Source: Acidobacteriaceae bacterium (GTDB lineage Bacteria; Acidobacteriota; Terriglobia; Terriglobales; Acidobacteriaceae). Taken from it: a DNA stretch of 64,000 bases. How positions within the stretch are numbered: the first letter of the stretch is position 1; every line of letters begins with the position of its first letter. The stretch spans positions 1-64,000 of the forward strand of contig JASHRF010000061.1 in assembly GCA_030037545.1 (NCBI GenBank). Reading direction: 5' to 3'. Under the pieces are notes generated by a model that made no database searches, was not told the origin of the DNA, and saw only the letters and a list, made by a program, of their open reading frames with translations. Below are positions 8,821 to 19,200 of the stretch, one piece after another. The position numbers and the translations under genes are program-made.

Positions 8821-8967
8821 GGCGGTCAAAGGCCCAACGGCCAGCGAGCCGCGGCACTGAGATCGAAGCCGGCGGTCGCTCGCGCAATGGCAACCAGACC
8901 AAGCCAGACTTTAGGCGGTAGTTGATAATCTGACTGAAAATCCAGCCCGCGGCGGGAGCCGACCACG

Positions 8968-8993
8968 GGAACGTGGATGAGTTTTAACACGTA
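8968..8993 (+). promoter_or_regulatory. Candidate ECF-type promoter for the sigma/FecR operon
   Basis: GGAAC at 8968-8972, 17 bases, then CGTA at 8990-8993 resembles the -35 GGAAC / -10 CGTC-like bipartite promoters used by many ECF sigma factors. It lies about 50 bases before the sigma gene, as expected for autoregulation. This is motif matching only. Confidence 0.3.
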
Positions 8994-9040
8994 GTTTGGG
9001 GCATGCGCATTCATAATTGCGCAAATCGAGCGTCATCCAT

Positions 9041-9607
9041 ATGAAGATTCCGGAGCGTCAACCCGTGAGCGCAGCCATGGCGAGCCTTGCATTACTCGAC
9101 AGCGAGGATCTGGCTCGATTGTTTGCAGACCACTATCGGCGCGTCCTGATGGCGGCATTCCGGATCACAGGCAATTTGGCGGATGCGGAGGACGTGGCCC
9201 AGGCAGTCTTTCTGAGATTGGGTTCGGGCGAGGTCCCGGCCGTCGCCAATGCTCGAAGCTATCTCTATCGTGCGGCCATCAACGGCGCTCTCGATCTGTT
9301 ACGGCGCAGGAAGACTGCCGCAAGCGAGCCTCTGGAGTCTGCGGCGGGGGTGTCTTCGACTGGGGCATTCTCCGCACCCGACCTGCAGATGAGGAATAAG
9401 GAGTTGGGGCGGCAGCTCCGGGCGGCCATTGCCGAATTGGCTCCGCGCGCCGCGATGATGTTCGCGCTGCGTTACCTGGAGGAGCTAAATAACCGGGAAA
9501 TCGCGAAACTGATGGGGACTTCTCAGACAGTGGTTGCGGTCACGCTCTATCAATCGCGATCAAAGCTGAAGAAACGATTGATGGAATTGGAACGGGGGAT
9601 GCAATGA
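9041..9607 (+). CDS. ECF-type RNA polymerase sigma factor
   Basis: The 188-residue protein has region 2 (LARLFADHYRRVLMAAFRIT, then GNLADAEDVAQAVFLRL, about 24-66) and region 4 (LAPRAAMMFALRYLEELNNR, then EIAKLMGTSQTVVAVTLYQS, about 130-175), connected by a short linker, as in ECF sigma factors. It lacks regions 1 and 3. The start is uncertain: the ATG at 9041 and an ATG at 9077 both precede region 2, and neither has a strong Shine-Dalgarno. Its stop overlaps the FecR/zinc-finger gene by four bases (ATGA). That next protein is its probable anti-sigma partner, and the sigma factor likely drives this operon. Confidence 0.9.
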   Translation: MKIPERQPVSAAMASLALLDSEDLARLFADHYRRVLMAAFRITGNLADAEDVAQAVFLRLGSGEVPAVANARSYLYRAAINGALDLLRRRKTAASEPLESAAGVSSTGAFSAPDLQMRNKELGRQLRAAIAELAPRAAMMFALRYLEELNNREIAKLMGTSQTVVAVTLYQSRSKLKKRLMELERGMQ

Positions 9608-12183
9608 GACGCGACGACCAACAAATCCTGGATCGTGCCACCCGCGCACTGCGGGCCGATGTGCCGGATGCCGAAGCGATTTCGGCTTCCGCGGCACGGG
9701 CCGCGCTCGCGCTGGGCATTGGATTGAATCCCGAGGAGTTCGACGGTGCCATCCGGAACTGTGAAGATGTCGAGCAGCTGTTCGGGCCCTATCGCGCTGG
9801 AAGTCTGTCGGCGGCTCGAAGACTGCTGGTGGAGGCGCATCTGCATGATTGCGGAGCGTGTTTGCGACTCTACCGGGAAGGGCGCGAAAGGGCGGCGGTC
9901 GATTGGTCGGCGCCAGCCATCGCGACCACACCCAGGCGGCGCCCGTTCACATGGGAATGGGCGCTTGCCGGCCTCGCTGCGCTCCTGCTGGCCGGCGCCT
10001 TTGTCTACAGGGCATTCTGGCAGGTTCCCCCGGGTGTGCGGGCCGAAGTCGAATCCATCGGCGGCTCTGCGTATCTGATCGACGGAAACGAAGATCGCCG
10101 GCTCTCGCCCGGCGCGGTGCTGAGCCAGGGAGACGAACTGCGGACGGGCGGTGATTCCCGCGCATCTTTGCGGCTCGCGGATGGCTCGTCAGTCGAAGTG
10201 AACCAGCGCAGCACGCTTGGCGTGGGCGCACGCGGTCGCGATATGACGGTAACGTTGAGCCGCGGCGCGGTGATTGTGCAGGCGGCACGCCGTACCTCCG
10301 GCCACCTGTACGTACTGACTCCGGACTGCCGGATCGCAGTCACCGGAACCGTGTTTTCGGTGGATGCAGGGCTGAAAGGCTCGCGAGTAGCAGTGCTGCA
10401 GGGATCGGTCAAGGTTGTGCACGCCGGCATCAAGTCCGTATTGCAGCCGGGCGAACAGTTGGCAACCAGCGATAATCTCGCTCCGGAGCCGCTGGATCAG
10501 CAATTTGCGTGGAGCCTGGATCGCCAGAAGTACGTAAGTCTGCTGGCGCAGCTTGCCAATGTCGAGCACCGCATGGCGCAGATTACGTTCCCTCAGCCGC
10601 GCTACGGCAGCGATCTGCTGGCCCGCGTTCCCGCTGATACGCTGCTCTATATCAGCATTCCGAACCTGGGCGATTTCCTAAATGAGGCAAATACCATCTT
10701 TCAGGAACAGTTGAACCAGAGTCCCGAATTGCGGCAGTGGTGGACACGCAATCATAATGGCGATCCCAATGCCCTGAACGAGTTCGTGGCCAAGATCCAG
10801 GATCTGAGCACCTATATCGGCGATGAAATCGTGATGGTTGGAGTCGGGCAGGGACAGCATTCCGGGTTTGCGATGATTGCGGACGTCCAGAAAAGCGGGC
10901 TCAAAGATGAAATGCAGCAGCAGTTCTCTGGCAACCGCGCAAATCTGGCCGTGCTGGACCCCGCCTCGCTGGCAAGCGTGTCCTCCCATGCAGGACCGGG
11001 CGGCTATGCATTAGTTCGGGATCGGGAGGTGGTATTCGCAAACGATCTTGCGATACTCAGGGCGGTGAACTCTCAATTGGACGCGGGCGCGAGCGGGTTC
11101 GCGCAGAGTGCGTTCGGGACGCAGATTGCCGCGGCTTACAATCGCGGAGCCGGCATCATCGTGGCGGCGAATCTGCACGGAATGTTGAAGAACGGAACGG
11201 GGCGCGGAGTTCAAGATAAAGGCCGCAATCTTGAATCCAGCGGATTAGGGGACGCGGGATTCCTCATTGCGGAGCATCAGGAAATCAACGGTGTGCCGGC
11301 CAACCATCTGAACCTGCAATTCGCCGGAACCCGGCAGCGCGTGGCATCGTGGCTGGCCAGCCCAGCGCCCATCGGGTCGCTCGATTTTGTAAGCCCCAAT
11401 GCGTCTCTCGCGGTGGCCGCTCTCACTAAAGATCCGGCCGCCATTGCTGACGACATCATGGCCATGGCTTCGCAGTCGAACGGCAAACCAGTGGATTGGA
11501 GCTACGCCGACGCCCACCTTCAGATCAGCGTTCGCAACGATCTGATCGCGAACCTGAGCGGAGATTTTCTCTTCGCTATCGATGGTCCCATCCTGCCTGC
11601 GCCCTCGTGGAAACTCGTTGTGGGAGTCAACGATGCGGCAGCGCTCGAGAGTGCGCTGGAGCGGATGACGGAAGCGATCGGCAGCCAGAACCACGGCCCG
11701 AAGGCACATACGTTGAAGATTCAAGCGGAGACGGCCGGCTCGCGCCAGTACTATGTGCTTCGCGATCTAACCAGTGGAACCGAAGTGGCTCAGTATACCT
11801 TCGCCGGCGGCTACTTGATCGTGGCGCCCAGCCGGGCGCTGCTGATGGATGCGCTGAACACGCAGGCGAGCGGCAACTCGCTGGCGGACTCGGCGAGTTT
11901 CCGTGCCTTGTTGCCGCAGGACGAAAACACAGATTACTCAGGCGTTTTCTATCAGAACCTGGGGCCCGTGTTGACGCCGCTGTTGTCGCAGTTCAACGGC
12001 GAAGCGGCGGACGCCATCCGTACGCTTGCCTCCGACGCCCGTCCCACTGCGATCTGCGCGTGGGGTAAGGACAACGGCATTGAAGCGGCCAGCGATAGCC
12101 GGCTCTTCGGCTTCGACTTTCTCACCCTGGGTGCGATACTGGATTCCCGGAACAAGTCCGCCGTTCAACACGTATTGAACTGA
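9604..12183 (+). CDS. Zinc-finger/FecR membrane protein with large C-terminal domain (probable anti-sigma/sensor)
   Basis: The 859-residue product has an unusual domain order. Residues about 40-90 are a zf-HC2-like segment with H-x3-C-x2-C ([15 protein letters not shown]), the zinc anti-sigma type. A single membrane helix follows ([17 protein letters not shown], about 119-136). A FecR domain (about 150-300) has [32 protein letters not shown] and [20 protein letters not shown]. Then comes about 550 residues beginning [20 protein letters not shown], which resembles DUF3352-like proteins. The N-terminus should face the cytoplasm and hold the ECF sigma factor while the rest is periplasmic. It is co-translated with the sigma factor upstream and one base from the ABC ATPase start. 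The C-terminal ligand is unknown. Confidence 0.75.
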   Translation: MRRDDQQILDRATRALRADVPDAEAISASAARAALALGIGLNPEEFDGAIRNCEDVEQLFGPYRAGSLSAARRLLVEAHLHDCGACLRLYREGRERAAVDWSAPAIATTPRRRPFTWEWALAGLAALLLAGAFVYRAFWQVPPGVRAEVESIGGSAYLIDGNEDRRLSPGAVLSQGDELRTGGDSRASLRLADGSSVEVNQRSTLGVGARGRDMTVTLSRGAVIVQAARRTSGHLYVLTPDCRIAVTGTVFSVDAGLKGSRVAVLQGSVKVVHAGIKSVLQPGEQLATSDNLAPEPLDQQFAWSLDRQKYVSLLAQLANVEHRMAQITFPQPRYGSDLLARVPADTLLYISIPNLGDFLNEANTIFQEQLNQSPELRQWWTRNHNGDPNALNEFVAKIQDLSTYIGDEIVMVGVGQGQHSGFAMIADVQKSGLKDEMQQQFSGNRANLAVLDPASLASVSSHAGPGGYALVRDREVVFANDLAILRAVNSQLDAGASGFAQSAFGTQIAAAYNRGAGIIVAANLHGMLKNGTGRGVQDKGRNLESSGLGDAGFLIAEHQEINGVPANHLNLQFAGTRQRVASWLASPAPIGSLDFVSPNASLAVAALTKDPAAIADDIMAMASQSNGKPVDWSYADAHLQISVRNDLIANLSGDFLFAIDGPILPAPSWKLVVGVNDAAALESALERMTEAIGSQNHGPKAHTLKIQAETAGSRQYYVLRDLTSGTEVAQYTFAGGYLIVAPSRALLMDALNTQASGNSLADSASFRALLPQDENTDYSGVFYQNLGPVLTPLLSQFNGEAADAIRTLASDARPTAICAWGKDNGIEAASDSRLFGFDFLTLGAILDSRNKSAVQHVLN

Positions 12184-12184
12184 C

Positions 12185-13126
12185 ATGAGCATCATTGGCC
12201 TTGATGGATTGCAGGTGCGCCTCGGCGGCCGGACCGTTCTCGACGGCCTGACCGGCGAGTTGCACGGCAAGGCAATCGGGCTCCTTGGGCCCAATGGTGC
12301 AGGGAAATCCACGCTCATCAACACGTTGCTGGGCTTCCACACACCCTCGCGGGGTACGGCCTGCGTGTTCGGTCTCGATTCGCGGCGCGACCGGGCCCGG
12401 ATCCGCCAAAGCATCGGTTACATGCCGGAGAACGACTCCTTCATCGGCAACATGACCGGAGTGCGATTTGTTCGCTATATGGCGGAACTGGCTGGGTTGC
12501 CGCGCGCCGAAGCGCTGGAGCGCGCGCACGAAGCCCTCTTCTACGTCGGATTGGGCGAAGTGCGCCACCGAAATATCGACACCTACTCGCTGGGCATGAA
12601 ACAGTTGATCAAACTGGCGCAGGCGCTGGCGCACGGACCGCAGTTGCTCATTCTGGATGAGCCGACAAACGGTCTCGACCCCCTCGCGCGTCAGCGCATG
12701 ATTCACACGCTTCAGGAAATCCGCAAAGGGGGCAGCATACGGCTGCTGATTTCGTCTCATTTGTTGCGCGACATCGATGAGACACGCGATGAGGTCCTGA
12801 TTCTGAAAGATGGGCGCATCGCAGCGTTGTCCAACATAGAGGAAGAGCGCCGATCGCACCGAAACTTCATGGAGCTGGAAATCATGGGTTCCGCGGACGA
12901 ATTCTGCGATTCGCTGCGTGATCTTGGTTGCGAATGTGCGTGCTTTGCCGGCGGGCGGGTAAAGCTTGTGATGCCGGACCGCATGGAGCCGCGCGATCTC
13001 TATGTGATGGCGAGCCGCCATGGTCTGCAGATTCGCCGCATCCATCGCCGCCGCGACTCGCTGGAAGACATTTTCATGCGCGCCATGGACGCCGATTCGG
13101 CAAGGGGGGAACTTGTCCGTCTATAG
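12185..13126 (+). CDS. ABC transporter ATP-binding protein (first system)
   Basis: The 313-residue ATPase has Walker A GPNGAGKS (about 34-41), a Q-loop region GYMPENDSF, signature YSLGMKQ, Walker [14 protein letters not shown] and the switch His in SSHLL. After about residue 225 there is a C-terminal extension. The DNA around YMPENDS is characteristic of ABC-2 exporters rather than importers. The start lies one base after the FecR gene stop, so it is in the same transcript. The partner permease starts inside its 3' end. Substrate unknown; ABC-2 systems export polysaccharides, lipids, antibiotics or proteins. Confidence 0.92.
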   Translation: MSIIGLDGLQVRLGGRTVLDGLTGELHGKAIGLLGPNGAGKSTLINTLLGFHTPSRGTACVFGLDSRRDRARIRQSIGYMPENDSFIGNMTGVRFVRYMAELAGLPRAEALERAHEALFYVGLGEVRHRNIDTYSLGMKQLIKLAQALAHGPQLLILDEPTNGLDPLARQRMIHTLQEIRKGGSIRLLISSHLLRDIDETRDEVLILKDGRIAALSNIEEERRSHRNFMELEIMGSADEFCDSLRDLGCECACFAGGRVKLVMPDRMEPRDLYVMASRHGLQIRRIHRRRDSLEDIFMRAMDADSARGELVRL

Positions 13127-13985
13127 GCACGAGTATCGGGCATATACCGGCAAGCTCACCCCTCTGTGGACGCGCGTGCGCGTGGTGGCGCGTTACGCGC
13201 TCGGTGAGGCCTGGTCGTCGCGAATCACCGTGGGCCTGTTCACGTTTTCCATGCTGCCGGTGGTCGTCTACCTGATCGGCATCTTTCTCGCCAACAATGC
13301 CCTGGCCCGGGTGCTCGTCATGCAGGGAAATGGAGTTCTGGAGGTCAACTCCGGCTATTTCCTAAGGGTGCTCTCCACTCAATGCTGGTTCGCGGTGGTA
13401 ATGACCGCATGGATAGCGCCGCGCCTGGTGTCCTTCGACCTCGCCGACAACGCACTTCCCATCCTGCTCAGCCATCCCATCTCGCGCTTCCGGTTCGTTC
13501 TCGGAAAATTCATCGCCCTGTTCTTGTGCCTGTCCCTGGTAACGTGGGTTCCCGGACTGCTTTTGTTTGCCTACCAGGGATATTCCTGTTCCAAGCCATG
13601 GATGGGTGCGAATCTCCGCATCGTGACTGGGCTGTTGCTCGGCGCGCTGCTATGGATCGGCTTTCTTTCCATGCTGGGGTTGGCGCTCTCGTCCTGGGTG
13701 AAATGGCGAACGGTAGCAATCGGCGTTATCTTCGCGGCGGTATTCGTGCCGGCAGGCGTAGGCGGGATTATCACCGCGATTCTGCGCACCAGATGGGGCT
13801 ATCTGCTGAACCTCCCTGTCATGATGACGCAGCTGTGGCAACGCTTCCTGGGCGCGCCGCCAACCATGCGTGACGACATGCGCTTGCCCACCTCGGCCAT
13901 TGCGCTCGTGCTGGCCACGGTCTGCCTGATCTGTGTGGCCATGCTGAACGCGCGCATCCGCGCCCGCGAAGTGGTGCGGGGATGA
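13113..13985 (+). CDS. ABC-2 type permease (first system)
   Basis: I place the start at the TTG at 13113. It is preceded by AAGGGGGGAAC, a strong Shine-Dalgarno, and it gives a sensible N-terminus ([15 protein letters not shown]). The longer ATG frame from 13020 would overlap the ATPase by over 100 bases and begins with out-of-frame-like residues. The 290-residue product has about six membrane helices ([20 protein letters not shown], then [34 protein letters not shown] and others) plus the ABC-2 motif region [20 protein letters not shown]. It overlaps the ATPase by 14 bases and the next ATPase by four. Confidence 0.85.
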   Translation: MSVYRHEYRAYTGKLTPLWTRVRVVARYALGEAWSSRITVGLFTFSMLPVVVYLIGIFLANNALARVLVMQGNGVLEVNSGYFLRVLSTQCWFAVVMTAWIAPRLVSFDLADNALPILLSHPISRFRFVLGKFIALFLCLSLVTWVPGLLLFAYQGYSCSKPWMGANLRIVTGLLLGALLWIGFLSMLGLALSSWVKWRTVAIGVIFAAVFVPAGVGGIITAILRTRWGYLLNLPVMMTQLWQRFLGAPPTMRDDMRLPTSAIALVLATVCLICVAMLNARIRAREVVRG

Positions 13986-14932
13986 CCGCCATGAACGACC
14001 GCATCGTGTTCGAAGATGTGTCGAAGTTCTACGGTGAAGTACTGGGCGTGAACCGCGTGTCGCTCAGTATTCCGTCTGGGGTCACCACCCTGGTCGGGCC
14101 CAACGGCTCGGGCAAGACAACGCTGATGAACCTGATGACCGGCCTGGTGCAGCCATCGAGCGGACAGATTTCCGTTTTTGGACTGCCGCCTGGCGATGCC
14201 GACCGGTTCTTTCGTCAGGTTGGCTACTCCACGCAGTTCGATTCGTTCCCACGCCGTTTGACGGGTTGGGAATTTCTGCTCGACTCTCTGCTGCTGCACG
14301 GAATGAGCGAAGGCGAAGCTTTCAGGCTTGCCGGCGAAGCGCTGGAGCGCGTCCGCTTGGGCGATGCCGGCTCGCGGAGAATTGAGACCTACAGCAAAGG
14401 CATGCGGCAGAAGATCAGGCTTGCGCAGGCCATCGCGCACCATCCGCGGGTGCTGGTTCTCGACGAGCCATTGAACGGACTCGATCCCATGGCTCGGGCT
14501 GAGTCGCTGGCGCTTTTCCAGGAGCTGAGCCGGCAGGGGATGCACCTCGTCATCTCCAGCCACATTCTCGATGAGGTCGACAGAATATCCGACCGTGTCA
14601 TCCTCATCACCGGCGGCTATATCGTCGCGGAGGGCGCAATTCACCAAGTGCGGCGCGAAGTGCGCGACAAGCCCATGCAGGTACTTATCCGCTGCGATAA
14701 GCCGGAGCTACTGGCCTCCCGAATGTTCTCTGCCAATCACTGCGCGGAAGCAAGGCTCCACGTTGATGGAAAAGGAGTTTTCCTGCGCACCGGCGATATT
14801 GATGAATTCTATCGGCTCCTGAATGAAATCGCAGTCGAGGGACTGGTAAAGATCGACACTGTTGCTCCCGCCGACGACGATACCCACGCAATCTATCAGT
14901 ATCTGATTGGTTCGGAAGGGATCCCGTCATGA
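13982..14932 (+). CDS. ABC transporter ATP-binding protein (second system)
   Basis: The 316-residue ATPase has Walker A GPNGSGKT, Q-loop YSTQFDSFP, signature YSKGMRQK, Walker B VLVLDEPLNGLDP and switch SSHIL. A C-terminal extension of about 90 residues follows. It overlaps the permease before it and the permease after it by four bases each. It is clearly paralogous to the first ATPase of this operon but diverged. Two ATPase/permease pairs in one transcript may form a heteromeric transporter or two separate exporters under the same sigma factor. Confidence 0.92.
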   Translation: MTAMNDRIVFEDVSKFYGEVLGVNRVSLSIPSGVTTLVGPNGSGKTTLMNLMTGLVQPSSGQISVFGLPPGDADRFFRQVGYSTQFDSFPRRLTGWEFLLDSLLLHGMSEGEAFRLAGEALERVRLGDAGSRRIETYSKGMRQKIRLAQAIAHHPRVLVLDEPLNGLDPMARAESLALFQELSRQGMHLVISSHILDEVDRISDRVILITGGYIVAEGAIHQVRREVRDKPMQVLIRCDKPELLASRMFSANHCAEARLHVDGKGVFLRTGDIDEFYRLLNEIAVEGLVKIDTVAPADDDTHAIYQYLIGSEGIPS

Positions 14933-15795
14933 ATACCGAAGCCGTGAGCGCCCGGGTGAAGTCGATACTTGTGCAGCCGTGGGGATTCTGGTGGCTGCAG
15001 ATGCGCCGTCTGGTGCGCATTGAACTGCGCAGGAATCTGTTCTCGCGCAAGGCAGCCTGGATCTACTTCCTCGCCTTCATCCCCACTGCCGTCATCCTCA
15101 TCCACGTGCTGCACGATACACATCCGGCGTCTGGGTTGAGCCTTGACACCAACGTGCTGGCCGGCATCGTGCAGTTCTACTACATCCGTTTAGGCGTTTT
15201 CTTTGGCTGCCTAGGAATTTTCTCGCGCCTGGTTCGCGGCGAAATGATCGAGCGAAGCCTGCATTTCTATCTGCTGTCTCCGGTGCGCCGCGAGATTCTG
15301 CTGCTGGCCAAGTTTGCAGCAGGATCGATCAGCGCACTGCTCCTTTTCGGCAGCGCAGTGATCGCCGCTTTTGCTTTCCTGTATGCCGCTTACGGGACTG
15401 CAGGACTGGATTACGTGTTTCACGGTCCCGGCCTTGGTCAGCTCGGGGCGTATCTCCTCATCGTCACTCTTGGTTGCCTGGGCTACGGAGCAGTGTTCTT
15501 GCTGCTGAGCATGATGTTTCGCAATCCTATGCCCGCCGCCATGCTGGTGATGGGATGGGAAGCCATCAACCCGGTGCTGCCGTCGCTCCTGCAGAAGATC
15601 AGCGTAGCTTCGTATCTACGTCACCTCATGCCCATCACCGTTCCCGGTGAAGGCGTCTTTGCATTGCTGACTGTGGAGACCGAGCCGGTTGCTGGATGGG
15701 TGGCATGCCTCGGCCTCCTCACTCTGATCGTCATTGTCCTCGCGTACTCCTGCTTTAGAATTCGCCGGCTCGAAATTCGATACACAACCGAGTGA
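14929..15795 (+). CDS. ABC-2 type permease (second system)
   Basis: The 288-residue membrane protein has a cytoplasmic N-terminus (LQMRRLVRIELRRNLFSRKA) and about six helices (AAWIYFLAFIPTAVILIHVL, then YYIRLGVFFGCLGIFSRLV, ISALLLFGSAVIAAFAFLYA, LLIVTLGCLGYGAVFLLLSM and a final GLLTLIVIVLAYSCF). The conserved cytoplasmic segment GEMIERSLHFYLLSPVRREI before the third helix is the ABC-2 coupling region. It overlaps the ATPase by ATGA and is the last gene of the ECF/FecR/ABC operon. No terminator hairpin with a T-run is visible downstream. Confidence 0.88.
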   Translation: MNTEAVSARVKSILVQPWGFWWLQMRRLVRIELRRNLFSRKAAWIYFLAFIPTAVILIHVLHDTHPASGLSLDTNVLAGIVQFYYIRLGVFFGCLGIFSRLVRGEMIERSLHFYLLSPVRREILLLAKFAAGSISALLLFGSAVIAAFAFLYAAYGTAGLDYVFHGPGLGQLGAYLLIVTLGCLGYGAVFLLLSMMFRNPMPAAMLVMGWEAINPVLPSLLQKISVASYLRHLMPITVPGEGVFALLTVETEPVAGWVACLGLLTLIVIVLAYSCFRIRRLEIRYTTE

Positions 15796-15835
15796 TGGCA
15801 ATCTTCAAATTGCGCCCCGCACATGGCGATGATTC

Positions 15836-16187
15836 CTATTGACTATCTATAAGAACGATGAAGCTCTGCGCGACCATGGCCGCGGCAGCGCAGGTAGAAT
15901 TGCCGGCTCGCGTCGCGTAGATGGTGCAGGTGCCGGTGGCAATGAACGTGGCCGTCGTGCCGCTGACCGTGCAAGCGCTGACCCTATTCAAGGCAAAGCT
16001 GACTGTCAGGCCGGAGTTGGCTGCGGCAGTCAGCGTCAGCGGCGTTGCCACCGTCTGGCTGGCGATTGCGCCAAAGGATATGGTCTGGCTTTTGAGTGCG
16101 GCCCCGGTTGGTGTATTACCGCATCCCTGCCGCAGCCAATGCGATGGGGAGCCAAAAAGACAACAACAAGAACAATCCCGCAGCCAT
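15836..16187 (-). pseudogene. Frameshifted remnant of a secreted Ig-like lipoprotein
   Basis: The minus strand has an ATG at 16187 followed by a signal peptide-like stretch (MAAGLFLLLSFWLPIALAAA). The frame then shifts by one, and the other frame continues GCGNTPTGAALKSQTISFGA, then IASQTVATPLTLTAAANSG, VSACTVSGTTATFIATGTCT and NSTCAAAAMVAQSF to a stop at 15836. The second part is a Q-T-I-x-F Ig-like repeat common in large acidobacterial surface proteins, with the lipobox cysteine right at the shift. One intact gene would be a lipoprotein of about 115 residues. A sequencing error is possible but the frame break is what is written. Confidence 0.5.
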
Positions 16188-16212
16188 GCGGAGGTTGACC
16201 GGTCACTCCATA

Positions 16213-19200
16213 TCAGAACTCTATCTTCACTGAGACCTGGCCGGTGCGCGCGCTTCCAAAGTCCGATCCGCGGGCGGAACTGATCTTGCCGAAATCCACA
16301 TTCGTAATGTCCAGAGTCGGATCGTTGAGATTGGTGTGGTTGAGGACGTTGGTGAACGTGCCCTCCATGCGCAGATGAAGGTTTTCCCTGATTGCTACCG
16401 TCTTATTGAGTCCCGCCGACAGATTCACCGTACCGGGTCCGAGGATGTTGCCATTACTCTCATTGCCGAATCGTCCGATGGGATCCGAGTGGACTCCAAC
16501 GGTGCAGTCATTACCGGCATAGGACGTTGCGGTGTAGCCGGTATCGCTGGGGCACGCGAACGCGTCTGGATTGAGCCACTGGGCCCTGGTTCGATTGGCA
16601 GGAACGATCGAACTACCCGTCATATCCGGGCGTTGATTGATATCGTGTATGGTCCCGGAGCCCGTTCCCGAGGGATCGGCGTCGCCGGCGGGAATGTACG
16701 CCGTAAGATAAGGGCCGGTCTGCACGAGAAAGATGCTGCTCAGTTGCCAGCCGCCAACAATCACATCTACGCCCCGGCTCATGTTGGCGCCGAAAGCACG
16801 GCCGCGGCCGAAGGGAAGCTCGTACAACCCCGAGCTGATCCACCGTTGCCGCCGCGTGCCGTACACGTTTCCGTAGTCCAAGGGAACATCGTGCAGATAA
16901 GTCGCTTCGTTTCCGACTTCTCCCACAAAGCTGGTAGCGTTGGGGCCCAGGTTATCGGCCAGATTTTTCGCCCAGGTATAGGCGGACTCGAAGGTGAGGC
17001 CATGCTGGAAGCGGCGGTTGCCCTCTATTTCAAGAGCGTTATAGATAGCCTGCGCGCCGTTCAGGGTGTCGGCGATTGAACCCCAGTTGGGAAACGGCCG
17101 GTCGGTCAGCGGGCGCGACTCGGCCGGCGTGGTGCTGGAATACGTCATGTCGTTCTCATCGCCGTAATACACCAGATCGTCGGTTCTCATGCCCACGTAA
17201 GAGATGCGGGTTCCGATGTTTCCTTTGAGTTCTCTTTCAAAGGAGAGGTTCCACTGCATGGAGTAAGGATTTTTCCAGTCGATCTGATTGGCCGATGAGA
17301 AGATCGCGGTGCCATAGCCCTGCGCCGTGCCCGGGCTGGTCTGCGGCCACGTGTAGGTGGGCGGATAATACGGAGCGCTTGTCAGGTTGTAATAATACAG
17401 CGTGGCCGCCTGCAGCGTATCGGTCATGGCAAAAAAGCTGCTGCCGAGTATGGTGGTGTTGTAGATGCCGAACCCCGCGCTCACGACTGTCTTGTCATCG
17501 TTGAAGGGGCGCCATGCCAAGCCCACCCGCGGCATAAAACGGTCCGTCTGCGCGTGGCGCAGCCCGCTCGGCAAACCCGCCTGGCTGTTGGAAAGCACTG
17601 GCGTGCAGGCCGCGTAAGCCGTGGTGCTGGGGCCATAACCGCAGGCATCGAACTGATCCAGGAATACCGAATTCAGTTTGCTCGCGTAACCGTCAGGATA
17701 GATGACTTCGCCGGTCGTGGCCACGCTGGGATTGAAGTTCCCGATCGTTCCCGTGGTATCGTGCATGGCCGGATCGAACTCGTAGCGCAGGCCGAAGGAG
17801 AGCGTCAGCCGGGGCGTGACCCTCCACTGGTCCTGCCCGTAGAGCGCGTAATATGCCGTTGCTCCGTCGTCCGTGGGAACCAGGGTGAAGTATTCGGTCT
17901 CGTACGGCGTCCCCGCCAAGTAGTCGGCAAACTGATACGCTGCCTGGGAGAAGGATTGACCGAAGAGGGCGCCAAAATACCCGCTCGTGTACAGCCCGGC
18001 AAAGGCGAATCCTTCCACGTTGGTCGTGGTCGCATTGCCCAGCGTGGTGAGCGAATGCAGGTCGCGGATATCTCCACCCATCTTGACCGTATGTTTGCCC
18101 CTGACCCAGGTCAGGTTATCGTCGTACTGAATGAGATGACTCTGGTAGGTTTGGTTGTAATTGCCCGCATAAAGCGAGGTCAGCACGCTGGGAAAGTCGA
18201 CCACCGTTTCCCCGTTGATGGGCAGGCCCGCCGTGACCGGATCGAATGCGGCACTGTCGGTGTACGGCGCTCCATTCAGCTCGTTGCGCTGGCCGTTTTC
18301 TTCGACCGTAAATCCGAAGCGGAATTCGTTGAGCAGGTTGGGCGTGAAGTTATAAATCAGCGAGCTGGCCAGAATTCTGTAATTGTCGAAATCCGTAATC
18401 GACGGAACCAGCAAATTCTGCGGATCGAGAAGCGTGATGTTCTTAAAAGTGTACCTGGCAAGGACGAGCGCCTTGGGGCTGAAGTGATGGTCGACGCGGG
18501 CGTCGAACTGATTGGTGTCGTAGTTGGAGGGGAGGTTCGCCGTGTAGTTGTAGCCCGCGCCGGCCTGGGCAGCCGCAATGGTGGTGTAGGGCGCGGAAGC
18601 CGGGAAATTCGGCGCCGGAAAGAGGCTCAGGAACGGCATCGCCGAGGGGCTGATGGGGTTCACCTGATTATTCGAATAGGGGGTAGCATCGGCGGGATCG
18701 ATTACCGGTTGGGTTGGAAATTCGACGCCGAAATTCCCGCTCAGCATATCCGCGGTGGGAACCATCTCCTGGAACGGGGTCTGCTTGGGAAAACGAAAAC
18801 CTTCGTAGGTGGCAAAGAAGAAAGTCCTGTCGCGGCCTTTGTAGAGATGGGGAATGCTCGCCGGGCCGCCCACACTGACGCCAAAATCGTTGCCCAGCAA
18901 TTGGGGCTTGACGCTCACGCCAAAGGCCGTGGCATCGAGGGCGCTGTTCTGGAAATGCCAAAATCCCGTCCCGTGGTATTGGTTTCCTCCGCTCTTGGAG
19001 ACGACCGTAATCTCTCCCGCCTGGCCGAATTCCGCATTGTTGTTCACGCCATCCACGCGGATTTCCGCGATGGACTCCGCGGAAGGGAAGGCGTCGGCCA
19101 GGGGTATGTTGTAGCGCACATTCTGCGTGGAGATGCCGTCGACGGACGCTTCGTTCTGCGAAGGCTGCCCACCTTGCACCGAGAAGCCCATGTTCCCCGA

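Noticed and set aside
8826-9014. A 62-residue minus-strand frame upstream of the ECF gene
   Set aside because: No family resemblance and it overlaps the likely promoter region; could be more of the decayed DNA but I cannot support it.
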